A DNA stretch of 64,000 bases from Pseudomonas graminis (GTDB lineage: Bacteria > Pseudomonadota > Gammaproteobacteria > Pseudomonadales > Pseudomonadaceae). The DNA lies in the NCBI RefSeq assembly GCF_002093745.1, contig NZ_MTSB01000004.1, positions 62,001-126,000 of the forward strand, read 5' to 3'. Positions 1-9,747 of this stretch are shown piece by piece. The translations under genes and the position numbers were made by a program. Each line of letters starts with the position of its first letter. The stretch's first letter is position 1. The notes below the pieces were generated by a model that saw only the letters and a list, made by a program, of their open reading frames with translations, was not told the origin of the DNA and searched no databases.

Positions 1-315
1 CCCTTGGGCCGTCACCGCAAGCGGCTTCTCGCAGAACACCGGTTTACCCGCAGCGATGGCCGCCAGCACGTACTCTTCATGGCTTGGCCCCCATGAGCAG
101 ACCAGCACCGCTTCGACATCGGGCGCGGCGATCAGGGCGTGACCATCGGGGTACACTTCAGCGCTGATGTCCAGATCACGCACCACGTTTGCAGCCTGTT
201 CCAGATTGATATCAGTGACAGCCACCACCTGACTTCCGACCAGCGTCTTGCTGCAACGCCGGATATGATCCTGACCGATTGCGCCTGTACCGATCACGCC
301 GAGTTTCAATGCCAT
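1..315 (-). CDS. iolG: Inositol 2-dehydrogenase, 5' part only (cut by window edge)
   Basis: Only the first 105 residues are present; the gene continues beyond base 1. The protein opens with a Rossmann NAD-binding motif ([12 protein letters not shown], residues 6-17) and keeps the EKP motif of the GFO/IDH/MocA oxidoreductases (residues 96-98). In this family the enzyme oxidises myo-inositol to 2-keto-myo-inositol in the cytoplasm. The ATG is preceded by a GGGAAG ribosome site. It is the last visible gene of the leftward iol operon, 69 bp after iolD, which supports inositol as substrate over other sugars of this superfamily. The family call is firm; the substrate is inferred from neighbours. 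Confidence 0.85.
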   Translation of the reverse strand, partial: MALKLGVIGTGAIGQDHIRRCSKTLVGSQVVAVTDINLEQAANVVRDLDISAEVYPDGHALIAAPDVEAVLVCSWGPSHEEYVLAAIAAGKPVFCEKPLAVTAQG

Positions 316-384
316 TTTCGTCTTCCCTTTTTGTTATTGGATGTTGCCGTGACCGGGTCACGAGCGCTGAACGATAAAAAGTGA

Positions 385-2322
385 TCAGTACTGACGCGCC
401 TTGGCCAGCTCGCGGTTGAGTTTTTCGTACACCTGAGCGGTGGTGCCGGTGGTCGATACTTCCGCGACACCGACCCGCCACCAGGACAGGTATTTATGAA
501 TCATGGTCTTGGGCAGAACCTTGATATCGATCAGCGTCGAAACCGTCTGCAGCCGTGCATCGGCAAGCGCCTGATGCAACTGCTCGGCAGTGTTGACCTT
601 ATAGGTCTTGCAGCCATAGGCCGCCGCGCTCATGGCGAAATCCACCGGTACAAAGTCGCCATCGAGCCTGCCGGTGTCCGGGTTGCGGAAACGGAACTCG
701 GTGCCGAAGCTGTTCATGCCGTGCTCCATCTGCAGGTTGTTGATGCAACCGAACGTCATGTTGTCGAGCAACACCACGTTGATCTTGCGACGTTCCTGAA
801 TCGAGGTCGCCAGCTCCGAATGGAGCATCATGTAAGAGCCGTCGCCGACCAGCGCAAAGACTTCCCGCTGCGGCGCTGCGAGCTTGACGCCCAGGGCGGC
901 ATTGACCTCGTACCCCATGCACGAGTAGCCATATTCGACGTGGTACGTATCGACGCCGGTGCTGCGCCACGCCCGTTGCAGGTCGCCCGGCAAGCTGCCG
1001 GCTGCAGCAACGATGACGGCATCGGTCGGCAGGCTCTGGTTGAGAATGCCCAGCACGCCGCTTTGCGTCAGGCATGAACCGGTCAGTTCGATGAAGTCTC
1101 GCAGCACGGCCGGGTCCATGTGGTCGTTGATTTCCGGGACGAAACCTTCGCGCTGATACTCGACCGCATAAAGGCGGTCGACCTCGGCGTCCAGTTCGGC
1201 CCGGGCGTTTTGCGGCGAGTCGCCCCAAGCAGCACGGTAGTCGCTGGCCTGCAACGCTTCGCCCAATGCGTGCAAGGCGAACTGTGCATCGGCCAGTACC
1301 TGCACACCGTCGAGTTTCTGCACATCGAACGCACCGACGTTGATATTGAGAAACTGCACCTCCGGGTTCTGGAACAGCCATTTCGACGCGGTGGTGAAAT
1401 CGCTGTAACGGGTGCCGACGCCAATGATCAGATCAGCCTCTTTGGCCAGTCGATTGGCCGCAACCGTGCCGGTTTCGCCGATCCCGCCCATGTTCAGCGG
1501 GTGTGCCGAAACAATGGCACTCTTGCCGGCCTGGGTTTCTGCAAAGGGAATATCGAACCGCTCGGCAAACGCTTGCAGCGCGTCAGCCGCGCCGGAATAA
1601 CGCACCCCGCCGCCACAGATCAGCAACGGCTTGCGCTTGCCCGTCAGCAGTTTCAAGGCATCGTCAAGCATCGCCTTGCTGGGCGGGCGACGGTCGATAC
1701 GGTGGACGCGTTTTTGCAGAAAGCTGTCCGGGTAGTCGTAAGCTTCGGCCTGCACGTCCTGAGGCAGTGCCAGGGTCACCGCGCCCGTCTCGGCCGGGTC
1801 GGTCAGCACGCGCATGGCGTTGAGCGCCGCGCTCATCAGTTGCTCCGGGCGGTTGATGCGGTCCCAGTATTTGCTGACGGCTTTGAAGGCATCGTTGGTG
1901 CTGATGCTCAGGTCGTGAAACTGCTCGATCTGTTGCAGCACCGGGTCGGGCTGGCGGCTGGCGTAGACGTCGCCCGGCAACAGCAGCAGCGGAATCCGGT
2001 TGGCAGAAGCCGTTGCTGCGGCAGTGATCATGTTGGCCGCGCCCGGCCCCACCGAAGAACTGCACGCGTAGATCTTGCGACGCAGATGCTGCTTGGCAAA
2101 GCCGATGGCGGCGTGGCACATGCCCTGCTCGTTACGGCCCTGATGAACCACGAGATCGCCGCTGTCCTGCTCCAGCGCCTGCCCGAGGCCCAGCACATTG
2201 CCGTGACCAAAAATGGTGAAAATGCCCGCGACGAACTTGCTCTGCACGCCATCGACTTCGACATACTGATTATCGAGAAACTTCACCAGGGCCTGGGCCA
2301 TGGTCAGTCGGGTTGTACTCAT
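385..2322 (-). CDS. iolD: 3D-(3,5/4)-trihydroxycyclohexane-1,2-dione hydrolase
   Basis: A 645-residue thiamine-diphosphate enzyme that opens the six-membered ring of the diketone made by IolE, giving 5-deoxy-glucuronate. The acetolactate-synthase-like three-domain layout is visible: an N-terminal pyrimidine-binding part, a central domain, and a C-terminal ThDP-binding part with the GDG...N motif (GDGSYMML near residue 493). The open frame extends 90 codons further upstream, but the start at [10 protein letters not shown] has an AAGG ribosome site eight bases ahead and gives the family's normal length. The longer frame would also run into the end of iolI. It lies between iolI and iolG in the operon. 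Confidence 0.93.
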   Translation of the reverse strand: MSTTRLTMAQALVKFLDNQYVEVDGVQSKFVAGIFTIFGHGNVLGLGQALEQDSGDLVVHQGRNEQGMCHAAIGFAKQHLRRKIYACSSSVGPGAANMITAAATASANRIPLLLLPGDVYASRQPDPVLQQIEQFHDLSISTNDAFKAVSKYWDRINRPEQLMSAALNAMRVLTDPAETGAVTLALPQDVQAEAYDYPDSFLQKRVHRIDRRPPSKAMLDDALKLLTGKRKPLLICGGGVRYSGAADALQAFAERFDIPFAETQAGKSAIVSAHPLNMGGIGETGTVAANRLAKEADLIIGVGTRYSDFTTASKWLFQNPEVQFLNINVGAFDVQKLDGVQVLADAQFALHALGEALQASDYRAAWGDSPQNARAELDAEVDRLYAVEYQREGFVPEINDHMDPAVLRDFIELTGSCLTQSGVLGILNQSLPTDAVIVAAAGSLPGDLQRAWRSTGVDTYHVEYGYSCMGYEVNAALGVKLAAPQREVFALVGDGSYMMLHSELATSIQERRKINVVLLDNMTFGCINNLQMEHGMNSFGTEFRFRNPDTGRLDGDFVPVDFAMSAAAYGCKTYKVNTAEQLHQALADARLQTVSTLIDIKVLPKTMIHKYLSWWRVGVAEVSTTGTTAQVYEKLNRELAKARQY

Positions 2323-2365
2323 GTTGGCACCTTGTTCTTGTTTGAGGTGGCCTGAATCGGCTGAA

Positions 2366-3196
2366 TCAGTGACGTTGCGAAACGGCTCGTGACAAATGCG
2401 CCATGCTTGCCGAGATCGCCTGCGGAATGTCGTCCAGTGCATGGACGCTTTCGGCAAACGGCTCGAACGACAGGTGCCCTGTATAGCCGCTGTCCAGCAA
2501 CCGTTCGATCTGTGCGGCATTGCCCAGAATGTCGGCCTCCCCGACCAGCACGCGGTGGCCGTCGCGAATGCTGTTGAGCGGGGCCTGCGCATCCTCGACG
2601 CCGGAGATATGCACCAGCCCGGTCAGCTCCGGAAACAGTTCGACCTCGCCGGCCAGGTGGTGATGAAAGGTGTCATGAACCAGCCGGTAAACATCCAGCC
2701 CGCCGACAGCCTTGATTGCATCCACCGCCTGGCGCTTGAAGCGCAACGAGCATTCTTCGAAGCCCAGCGGCTCGACGAAGCCCAGAATCCCGTGCTCGCG
2801 AAGGATCGGTGCCAGTGCTGTCAACGCCGTGCGCAACCCGGAGGCACGCTGCGCGCCATTGCGCGGATCAGCCGGGTCGTTGAGCGGGCACAGCACCAGC
2901 CCTCTGGCACCGCAGGCGCGTGCGTATTGCGCCAGCTTCGTGGCCTGGGCACTGCGCTCGTCGTTCCAGACATCGAACGGGTACAGCGCGTTGATTGAAA
3001 GCACCTGCACGCCTTTGGCAGCACACACATCAGCAACCACCTCGGGCGCGGTGCCGTCTTCGATCTCGATGCCCTTGAGGTCGTTGCGGATCTCGATGGC
3101 GTCGGCTCCCAGCTTCACAGCCAGATCGACAAACGCCTCAAGCGACAGGCGCGGCGCGACCATTCGATTAAGGGCGAAACGCAGGGGATGACTCAT
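2366..3196 (-). CDS. iolI: Inosose isomerase-like TIM-barrel protein
   Basis: A 276-residue xylose-isomerase-like TIM-barrel protein. IolI of Bacillus interconverts 2-keto-myo-inositol and 1-keto-D-chiro-inositol, so the protein probably feeds other inositol isomers into the pathway. Conserved metal-site stretches are visible (for example [13 protein letters not shown] and [10 protein letters not shown] in the middle of the protein). The start at [10 protein letters not shown] is preferred because it follows the end of iolA closely (34 bp) and matches family length; the frame is open 104 codons further upstream only inside iolA. A related sugar-phosphate isomerase or epimerase activity cannot be excluded from sequence alone. 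Confidence 0.82.
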   Translation of the reverse strand: MSHPLRFALNRMVAPRLSLEAFVDLAVKLGADAIEIRNDLKGIEIEDGTAPEVVADVCAAKGVQVLSINALYPFDVWNDERSAQATKLAQYARACGARGLVLCPLNDPADPRNGAQRASGLRTALTALAPILREHGILGFVEPLGFEECSLRFKRQAVDAIKAVGGLDVYRLVHDTFHHHLAGEVELFPELTGLVHISGVEDAQAPLNSIRDGHRVLVGEADILGNAAQIERLLDSGYTGHLSFEPFAESVHALDDIPQAISASMAHLSRAVSQRH

Positions 3197-3230
3197 TGTT
3201 AGTGTTCTCCGCACATTCCATTGATGAAGA

Positions 3231-4733
3231 CTATTTAGCGGTCGGCATGCTGAATTCCGGCCCTTTGGCGATGCTGTCCGGCCAGCGCTGCATGACGCTC
3301 TTGTAGCGGCTGTAGAAACGCAGGCCTTCTTCGCCGTAGGCATGGTGGTCGCCGAACAATGAACGTTTCCAGCCACCAAACGAATGCCAGGCCATCGGCA
3401 CCGGAATCGGCACGTTGATGCCGACCATGCCGACCTTGATGGTTCGCGCAAACGCACGCGCCACACCGCCATCGCTGGTAAAGCACGACACGCCGTTACC
3501 GAACTCATGGGCGTTGATCAGCTCGACGGCGCTGGCGAAATCCGCCACATGCACGATGCCCAGCACCGGACCGAAGATTTCTTCCTTGTAGATCTGCATC
3601 TGTGGGGTGACGTTGTCGAACAGCGTCGCTCCGACGAAAAAGCCCTGCTCGGCACCCGGCACACTGAAATGGCGCCCGTCGACAATCAGCTTCGCGCCTT
3701 CCTTCACCCCCTGATCGATGAACCCTTCGACCTTGGCTTTGTGTACGGCGGTGACCAGCGGCCCCATGTCCGAGTCAGCCTGCATGCCGTTGCCGACCTT
3801 GAGCTGGTCGATGCGTGGCAGCAGCTTGTCGATCAGACGCTGGCCCACGTCGCCCACCACCACAGCGATGGATATCGCCATGCACCGCTCGCCAGCCGAA
3901 CCATAGGCCGCGCCGATCAGGGCGTCGGCGGCCTGATCCAGGTCCGCGTCGGGCATCACGATCATGTGATTCTTGGCCCCGCCCAGCGCCTGCACGCGCT
4001 TGCCACGGGCGGTGCCCTGCTGATGGATGTACTCGGCAATGGGTGTAGAGCCGACAAACGAAATAGCCTCGATGTCCGGGTGTTGCAGCAAGGCATCGAC
4101 CGCCACCTTGTCGCCCTGCACCACATTGAATACACCGTCGGGCAACCCGGCTTCTTTCAACAGACGCGCCATCAACAAGCTCGCGGACGGATCGCGCTCG
4201 GAAGGCTTGAGGATGAAGCAATTGCCAGTCACCAGCGCCATGGGGATCATCCACAGCGGCACCATGACCGGGAAGTTGAAGGGCGTGACCCCGGCACAGA
4301 CACCCAGTGGCTGACGCAGGTTCCAGTTGTCGATGCCGCCGCCAATGTTGTCGCTGAAATCACTTTTCAGCAGGCTGGGCGCGCCGCAGGCAAACTCGAC
4401 AATCTCGATGCCGCGCACCACTTCACCCCGGGCATCGGACAGCACCTTGCCGTGCTCGCGGCAGATGATCTGCGCCAGCTCGTGGTGGTGCCGGTCCAGC
4501 AGCTCCTTGAATTTGAACATCACCCGCGCACGGCGCAGCGATGACTGATCGGCCCAGCCAGGAAACGCTGCCTTGGCCGCCGCGACCGCTTCATCCACGG
4601 TGCTGACACTGGCCAGCGCCACACGCGCCTGAACCGTGCCGATGGCCGGGTTGAAGACATCGCTGAAACGCTGGCCGTCGCCGTCATTCACGTGTCCGTT
4701 GATGTAATGGCCGATCACCGGTGACTCGCTCAT
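3231..4733 (-). CDS. iolA: Methylmalonate/malonate-semialdehyde dehydrogenase (CoA-acylating)
   Basis: A 500-residue aldehyde dehydrogenase of the MmsA/IolA family, converting malonate semialdehyde from the last inositol step to acetyl-CoA and CO2. The catalytic cysteine is Cys284 in GERCMA, and the GGAKNH motif typical of this CoA-dependent subfamily is present in place of the ELGG-type motif of ordinary aldehyde dehydrogenases. Two ATGs lie six bases apart; the ribosome site GGAG is only two bases from the first (4739) but eight from the second, so the second is chosen. Its place between iolB and iolI assigns it to inositol use; a second role in valine degradation is possible. Confidence 0.9.
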   Translation of the reverse strand: MSESPVIGHYINGHVNDGDGQRFSDVFNPAIGTVQARVALASVSTVDEAVAAAKAAFPGWADQSSLRRARVMFKFKELLDRHHHELAQIICREHGKVLSDARGEVVRGIEIVEFACGAPSLLKSDFSDNIGGGIDNWNLRQPLGVCAGVTPFNFPVMVPLWMIPMALVTGNCFILKPSERDPSASLLMARLLKEAGLPDGVFNVVQGDKVAVDALLQHPDIEAISFVGSTPIAEYIHQQGTARGKRVQALGGAKNHMIVMPDADLDQAADALIGAAYGSAGERCMAISIAVVVGDVGQRLIDKLLPRIDQLKVGNGMQADSDMGPLVTAVHKAKVEGFIDQGVKEGAKLIVDGRHFSVPGAEQGFFVGATLFDNVTPQMQIYKEEIFGPVLGIVHVADFASAVELINAHEFGNGVSCFTSDGGVARAFARTIKVGMVGINVPIPVPMAWHSFGGWKRSLFGDHHAYGEEGLRFYSRYKSVMQRWPDSIAKGPEFSMPTAK

Positions 4734-4760
4734 CTGCATGACTCCGAAGCAAAAAGGGGA

Positions 4761-5570
4761 TTAAAGGTCCAGCAGCCAGCTGTGCTGCGGATCATTGTGG
4801 AATTGCCAGGCGCGCGTCGGGCCGGCCATCACGTTCAGGTAATAAGACTCATAGCCATAAGGCACGGAAACCGGGTGATAGCCTTTAGGCACGGTCACCA
4901 GGTCATTGTTTTCCACGGCCATGGCCTGATCGATGCTGCGGTCGTCGGTGTAGACCCGCTGAAACACGAAGCCCTGCGGCGGGTTGACCATGTGGTAATA
5001 GGTTTCTTCGAGAAAGCTCTCGTGCGGCAGGTTGTCCCTGTCGTGCTTGTGCGGCGGGTAGCTGGAGGAATGCCCGGAAGGCGTGCGCACCTCGACCACC
5101 AGCAGCGAATGCGCCGGCTCGCTGTCCGGCAGAATGTCGCACACGTAACGGGTATTGGCCCCCTTGCCGCGCACGCTGCGCTTCATGCTGCCGGGCATGA
5201 TCAACCGGGCCTGGAGCTGTTTGCCTGCATCGCCAGGGGCGCGGCAGACACCCAGATGCACTGGCCCGCGAGCGACACACTCGACCTGACTGTGCGGCGG
5301 CAGGTAGACCGCGAACGGGGACTTCTCTTCGAACACCGACTGCCGGTCGCCGATGTTTTCCCAATTGAAAGCGCCCTGCCCCGGTGCCTCGCCACTCACA
5401 CTGACGTGTCCGCCGAGCACCACTACACACAGCTCGTCTTCTCCAGCGTCAAGAGGCAGGCGCTCGCCGCCCTCCAACCGGTAGGCCGCGAAGCCCACGT
5501 AGTCGAGGGTACCCGGCGCAAGCGCAACGATGTCTCGGCCGTCGGGTTTGCTTTTGGTCAGCAGACTCAT
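4761..5570 (-). CDS. iolB: 5-deoxy-glucuronate isomerase
   Basis: A 269-residue bicupin protein of the KduI/IolB family, turning 5-deoxy-glucuronate into 2-deoxy-5-keto-gluconate. The C-terminal cupin carries the expected metal-ligand region (HSSSYPPHKHDRDN around residues 165-180, then a conserved Glu and later His). The length is normal for the family. It sits 27 bp ahead of iolA and 29 bp behind iolE in one transcript direction, with an AGGAGG-type ribosome site before its ATG. Confidence 0.93.
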   Translation of the reverse strand: MSLLTKSKPDGRDIVALAPGTLDYVGFAAYRLEGGERLPLDAGEDELCVVVLGGHVSVSGEAPGQGAFNWENIGDRQSVFEEKSPFAVYLPPHSQVECVARGPVHLGVCRAPGDAGKQLQARLIMPGSMKRSVRGKGANTRYVCDILPDSEPAHSLLVVEVRTPSGHSSSYPPHKHDRDNLPHESFLEETYYHMVNPPQGFVFQRVYTDDRSIDQAMAVENNDLVTVPKGYHPVSVPYGYESYYLNVMAGPTRAWQFHNDPQHSWLLDL

Positions 5571-5599
5571 GGTTCAATCCTCCTTATCAGGCATCGGCG

Positions 5600-6505
5600 C
5601 TATCGCGCGTCGGCGAGCAATTGGCGCAAGGTGTCATAGCCTTTTTTGGCATACACATAACTGGGCGCAACCGCCGGGTCCTGTTCGGCCTCGACCACCA
5701 GCCAGCCGCTGTAGTCGGCCTGCAACAACACCTTGAGCAGTGCTGAAAAATCGATGTCGCCGTCGCCGGGCACCGTGAACGTGCCGTTGATGATGCAGTC
5801 CGGAAAGCTCCAGAGGTTGTTGCGCGCCAGTTGCACCACCGGTTTGCGCACGTCCTTGAAATGCACGTGGCAGACCCGTTCGATATGTGTGTTCAAGACC
5901 TGCAAAGGGTCGCCACCGCCCATGTAGCAATGCCCCGAATCGAACAGCAACCCGACCTCGTGCCCCGTCAGCGCCATCAGCTTGTCGATGTCCTGAGGCG
6001 ACTCGATGTACGCGCCCATGTGATGGTGATACGCCAGGCGCACACCACGAGACAGCGTGAAGCGCGCCAGCTCGGTGAGCTTGTCGGCGTATTCGCACCA
6101 GGCGGCATCGGTATGAAACCGCGGCCGCTCGACCAGCGGGATGCGCTGCCCCTGAATGGAATCGGCCACTTCGCCGTACACCAGCACCGAAGCGCCGTTC
6201 TCGGCGAGCAATTGCACATGCGGGGTAATGGCCTCGATTTCCTCGGCCACAGAGCGTCGCGCCAGGAGGCTTGAATACCAGCCGGACACCAGCGCCAGGT
6301 CATAGGGCCGAAGCACATCGCCGACGCCCTTGGCGTCTTTGGGGAACTTGCCGTTGAGCTCGAAACCTTCGTAACCGATGGCTTTGCCTTCGCTCAGCGC
6401 GGTACTCAACGGCGTTTCGCCGCCGAGGGCCGGCAAGTCATCGTTGCTCCATGAGATCGGGTTGATACCAATGCGGATCTTGGGCGTGGAAGCTGAAACA
6501 GGCAT
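5600..6505 (-). CDS. iolE: Myo-inosose-2 dehydratase
   Basis: A 301-residue TIM-barrel protein of the sugar-phosphate isomerase/epimerase superfamily. IolE removes water from 2-keto-myo-inositol to give the trihydroxycyclohexane dione used by IolD. The N terminus (IRIGINPISWSNDDLP) and a central region with conserved His, Asp and Glu metal ligands (YHHHMGAYIE, LLFDSGHCYMGGGDP) are typical. It is preceded by iolC (39 bp) and followed by iolB (29 bp) in the operon. Confidence 0.92.
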   Translation of the reverse strand: MPVSASTPKIRIGINPISWSNDDLPALGGETPLSTALSEGKAIGYEGFELNGKFPKDAKGVGDVLRPYDLALVSGWYSSLLARRSVAEEIEAITPHVQLLAENGASVLVYGEVADSIQGQRIPLVERPRFHTDAAWCEYADKLTELARFTLSRGVRLAYHHHMGAYIESPQDIDKLMALTGHEVGLLFDSGHCYMGGGDPLQVLNTHIERVCHVHFKDVRKPVVQLARNNLWSFPDCIINGTFTVPGDGDIDFSALLKVLLQADYSGWLVVEAEQDPAVAPSYVYAKKGYDTLRQLLADAR

Positions 6506-6544
6506 GGCTGCACCTTTCTTGTTGTTATCACTGCATCAATGAAT

Positions 6545-8482
6545 TCAGGCGCGGCTTTCGCGCCAGGACTCGATCAACCCGTTGAAGATACTCTGTACCC
6601 GGCTGACCAGTGTTGCATCGTCGATTTCCCCGGCCATCCAGGCCCGGCTTGGCTCGCGAAAGATCGTCCGGCCAACGGCGAAGCCCTTGCAGACATGGCT
6701 GTCACGAGCCTGTGCAAAACCCTGCGCAAGCACGTCGACCGGGGCATTGAGCCCGAGCAACACAACACCACGGCAGTAAGGATCACGCTGTTGAATCAGC
6801 TCGTCCAGTTGCCGCCAGACATCGGCACTTTGCGCCTCGATCTTCCACCACGCCGGGTAAATGCCCAGGTTGTACAAGCGCTTCATCGCACGGACCATCA
6901 CGTCCGGATGAGGTGACGGGTGATCCTTGGGCGGAATGATTTCCAGCAGCAGCTCATGACCGCTGACTTTCGAGGCGTCATAGAGCGCCCGGATCTGCGC
7001 TTCCTGCTCCAGGCGCAGCATCGGTTCGTCATCGGGGTGGTATTGCACCAGGCATTTGATGATCTGTTCCTGCGGCCAGTTGATCAGGTTGCTGCCGATG
7101 GAGCGTCCGTGCTCGAACGCCAACGGCCTAGACCCCTGCACTTCCACGGGACGTGCCAGCCACCAGCCACGACCGGTGGCGGCATTGAGCGCATCCTGAC
7201 CAAAGCGCTGATCGGCAAGCAGGCCCACATCAGCGTCAATACCACGCTGGCGCAAATCGGCTTCGACACGTTCGACCGATTGCACGAACAGCTGCTTGAG
7301 CTGGCTGATGCTGTCGAGATCGCGCCCGGCCTGTTGTGCCAGTTCGACCAGTTGGCCGCGATGATCAAAGGCAAATATGAACAACTGTTTCCACTGTTTG
7401 CGCGGCACACTGACCTGATGCAGGCGCTGCAGAACAACGTCCTGATCCGGGCGAGTAATCGGTTCCGGGCTGTTGAACAGGTAGTCGAGCTCGGCAGGCG
7501 TCGGCATGGCAGGCGCGCAGGCATGACGCGAGACCACCAACCCGCCGCAGGCATTGGCCAACTGGCAGCAGCGCTCGTCGCTGGCATCCTTGAGCCAGCC
7601 GCTCAGAAACCCGGACATGAAGGCATCACCGGCGCCCAACACGTTGAGCACCTCCACTTGCACACCGGGATGGATCGCGCCGTCTTCAAGCCGCGCCGGA
7701 ATGGCCCCATGAATCACTGTGCAACCTTGCGGCCCGAGCTTGACCACCAGCGTGGCGGCCGTCAGCGTTCGCACGGTGCGCAGGGCCGCCAGCAAGTCGG
7801 TAGAGCCACCGGCAATCAAAAACTCTTCTTCGGTGCCGACGATCAGGTCGAAACGCGGCAAGATGCGCTGCACGTGCTGGCTGACTTTATCGTCGGCGAC
7901 AAACCGTGTCTCACCATCGGCCTTGCCTGCCAGCCCCCAGAGCACCGGGCGGTAGTCGATATCCAGAACCCGTCTGACGTTGTGCTTCTCGGCATAATCG
8001 AGTGCCCGGCTGCTGGCCTGGAACACCTGGTCAGTGGAAAAGTGCGTACCAGTGATCAACAGCGCCTTGCTGGACGCGATGTGCTGTTCGTCTATGTCTT
8101 CAGCGCGCAAGGCCATGTCGGCACAATTTTCACGGTAGAACACCAGCGGGAATGTTTCGCGGTCCTTCAAGCCCAGCAGCACCATCGCGGTCAAACGCTC
8201 GGGATCGCATTTGATGGCGCTGACATCACAGCCTTCCCTGGCCAGCGACTCGACCAGAAAACGCCCCATGTGGTCGTCGCCAACCCGGCTGAGCATGGCT
8301 GACTTGAGGCCGAGTCTGGCGGTGCCAAATGCGATGTTGGCGGATGAGCCGCCGAGGTATTTGGCGAAGCTGGACACATCTTCAAGTCGTGCGCCCACCT
8401 GCTGCGCATAAAGATCGACGCCCAGGCGTCCGAGGCAGATCAGATCCAACTGACGCCCGGTGACAAAGCGAGTCTGGCCCAT
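6545..8482 (-). CDS. iolC: Fused 5-dehydro-2-deoxygluconokinase and phosphogluconate aldolase
   Basis: A 645-residue two-domain protein. Residues 1 to about 325 are a PfkB-type sugar kinase with the GGSSANIAFG motif near residue 45 and the GAGDAFMSG catalytic motif near residue 285; this part phosphorylates 2-deoxy-5-keto-gluconate. Residues from about 330 to the end match the DUF2090 region described as an aldolase that splits the phosphorylated product into dihydroxyacetone phosphate and malonate semialdehyde. Because of this fusion no separate iolJ is needed. It is the first gene of the iol operon, with the promoter region to its right. The kinase half is certain; the aldolase half rests on family annotation. 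Confidence 0.9.
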   Translation of the reverse strand: MGQTRFVTGRQLDLICLGRLGVDLYAQQVGARLEDVSSFAKYLGGSSANIAFGTARLGLKSAMLSRVGDDHMGRFLVESLAREGCDVSAIKCDPERLTAMVLLGLKDRETFPLVFYRENCADMALRAEDIDEQHIASSKALLITGTHFSTDQVFQASSRALDYAEKHNVRRVLDIDYRPVLWGLAGKADGETRFVADDKVSQHVQRILPRFDLIVGTEEEFLIAGGSTDLLAALRTVRTLTAATLVVKLGPQGCTVIHGAIPARLEDGAIHPGVQVEVLNVLGAGDAFMSGFLSGWLKDASDERCCQLANACGGLVVSRHACAPAMPTPAELDYLFNSPEPITRPDQDVVLQRLHQVSVPRKQWKQLFIFAFDHRGQLVELAQQAGRDLDSISQLKQLFVQSVERVEADLRQRGIDADVGLLADQRFGQDALNAATGRGWWLARPVEVQGSRPLAFEHGRSIGSNLINWPQEQIIKCLVQYHPDDEPMLRLEQEAQIRALYDASKVSGHELLLEIIPPKDHPSPHPDVMVRAMKRLYNLGIYPAWWKIEAQSADVWRQLDELIQQRDPYCRGVVLLGLNAPVDVLAQGFAQARDSHVCKGFAVGRTIFREPSRAWMAGEIDDATLVSRVQSIFNGLIESWRESRA

Positions 8483-8754
8483 TGATGGCTCCTGTTATTT
8501 TTATCAGCCCGCAGTGCATGCACCCGATGCATGACCTGCCTTTGTCAATGCAGCCTAAAACGTCATCGGCCATGAATCAATATTTATTCTATATTTATTT
8601 TTAGTGGAATATTTTTTCTATAGAATCGCGCAAGTGCTGGCACGGCGTGCAGACAGGTAGGATATAGTCGGCATTCCCTGCCAGAAGCAGCTCCGTCATC
8701 AGGGCACGAACGTGACGTCGTGCGCTGCAAAGAACAAGCAGAAAGGATGTGAAT
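8483..8754. promoter_or_regulatory. Divergent iolC/iolR control region with AT-rich operator candidate
   Basis: This 272-bp gap separates the two divergent transcription units. Bases 8577-8625 are strikingly AT-rich for this genome. They contain GGAA-TATTTT-TTCT at 8606-8619, which fits seven of eight arm positions of the GGAA-N6-TTCC pattern I recall for the rhizobial RpiR-type IolR. They also contain the perfect palindrome TTCTATAGAA at 8616-8625. A second palindrome, GTGCATGCAC, lies at 8514-8523 close to iolC. No confident -35/-10 pair was assigned. Confidence 0.5.
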
Positions 8755-9663
8755 ATGACCAGCGCCGACCAGCCCACTCTGTCCGAGACGAGCGTCGACG
8801 TGCCGCCGACCAGTGCCGAGAGCCTGCTGCGACTGATCACCCACGAGTACGACGGCCTTCCTCGCCAGCTCAAGCGTATCGCCAGCTACATGAGCCAGCA
8901 GAGTGACCGCATCATGGTTGACCGGATCAGCGACATTGCGCGTGAGTGTGAGGTTCATCCTTCGGCCATCGTGCGCTTTTCGCAGCGTTTCGGGTTCAGC
9001 GGCTTCAGCGAAATGCAGGCTCTGTTCCGTGAGGCCTACACCCACAAGACCACGCCGGTGCAGAACTACCAACAGCGCATCCGCAGCATGATCGCCAACA
9101 AATCGCAGAAGGCCGGTGCAGGTGATCTGGCACGGGAATGTGTGGGGGCGACGCTGTCCGGGCTCGAACGGCTGAGCGCGGAACTGGATGATGTCGAATT
9201 CGAAAAGGCTGTGGACCTGGTGGTCAACGCCGACAACATCTATGTGGTGGGGGTACGGCGCTCGTTTGCGGTGGCGGACTATCTGGTTTACAACCTGCAA
9301 CACACCAACAAACGCATCCACCTGATTTCGGGGCTGGGTGGTAGCTACCGCGAGCAGATGCGCAGCGTGCGGGCCAATGACCTGGTGATTGCGATCAGCT
9401 TTACGCCTTACGGCAAGGAAACCCAACACTGCCTGCGCATCGCTCAGCACCATCAGGCCAAGACACTGATCATCACCGACAGCAACCTGTCGCCACTGGC
9501 CAAGCGCGCCAATTCAGTATTGCTGGTCAACGAAGGCAGTTCGTTCGCCTTCCGCTCGCTGAGCGCCACCCTGTGCCTGTGTCAGGCGCTGTTCATTGCA
9601 GTGGCGTACCGGCTGGAACTGAAGGTCGACGAGATACACGAGCAGGTCGGGTTTGATGACTGA
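8755..9663 (+). CDS. iolR: RpiR/MurR-family transcriptional regulator of inositol genes
   Basis: A 302-residue regulator with an N-terminal RpiR-type helix-turn-helix (about residues 20-90, including RISDIARECEVHPSAIVRFS) and a C-terminal SIS sugar-phosphate-binding domain (about 130-265). Proteins of this kind sense a phosphorylated sugar; here the likely ligand is an IolC product, by analogy with rhizobial IolR. The frame also allows a GTG two codons earlier (8749), but the AAAGGA ribosome site lies seven bases before the ATG at 8755. It is divergent from iolC, the usual place for a repressor of the operon. Confidence 0.85.
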   Translation: MTSADQPTLSETSVDVPPTSAESLLRLITHEYDGLPRQLKRIASYMSQQSDRIMVDRISDIARECEVHPSAIVRFSQRFGFSGFSEMQALFREAYTHKTTPVQNYQQRIRSMIANKSQKAGAGDLARECVGATLSGLERLSAELDDVEFEKAVDLVVNADNIYVVGVRRSFAVADYLVYNLQHTNKRIHLISGLGGSYREQMRSVRANDLVIAISFTPYGKETQHCLRIAQHHQAKTLIITDSNLSPLAKRANSVLLVNEGSSFAFRSLSATLCLCQALFIAVAYRLELKVDEIHEQVGFDD

Positions 9664-9689
9664 GTCGAGCGATACCCCTGCACGCCTGG

Positions 9690-9734
9690 CGTCTTCGCGC
9701 GCAAGCGAAGCGTCGCCCGGCCCGCTCCTACGGA
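9690..9734. repeat. Degenerate REP-like palindrome
   Basis: Between iolR and the next gene lies CTTCGC-GCGCAA-GCGAAG (9693-9710), a six-base-pair hairpin, followed by CCCGCTCCTACGG (9721-9733). The tail resembles the CCCGCTCCTAC end of the repetitive extragenic palindromes common in fluorescent pseudomonads. Only one imperfect copy is present in the window, so the call is tentative. It may also help end iolR transcription. Confidence 0.35.
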
Positions 9735-9747
9735 CCTCAGGCCCCGC

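Noticed and set aside
3384..4544. A 386-codon open frame opposite iolA
   Set aside because: Histidine- and glutamine-rich shadow frame with no family resemblance.
1..9663. An inositol transporter within the iol operon
   Set aside because: All seven open frames on the operon strand are accounted for by enzymes; any transporter must lie left of the window.
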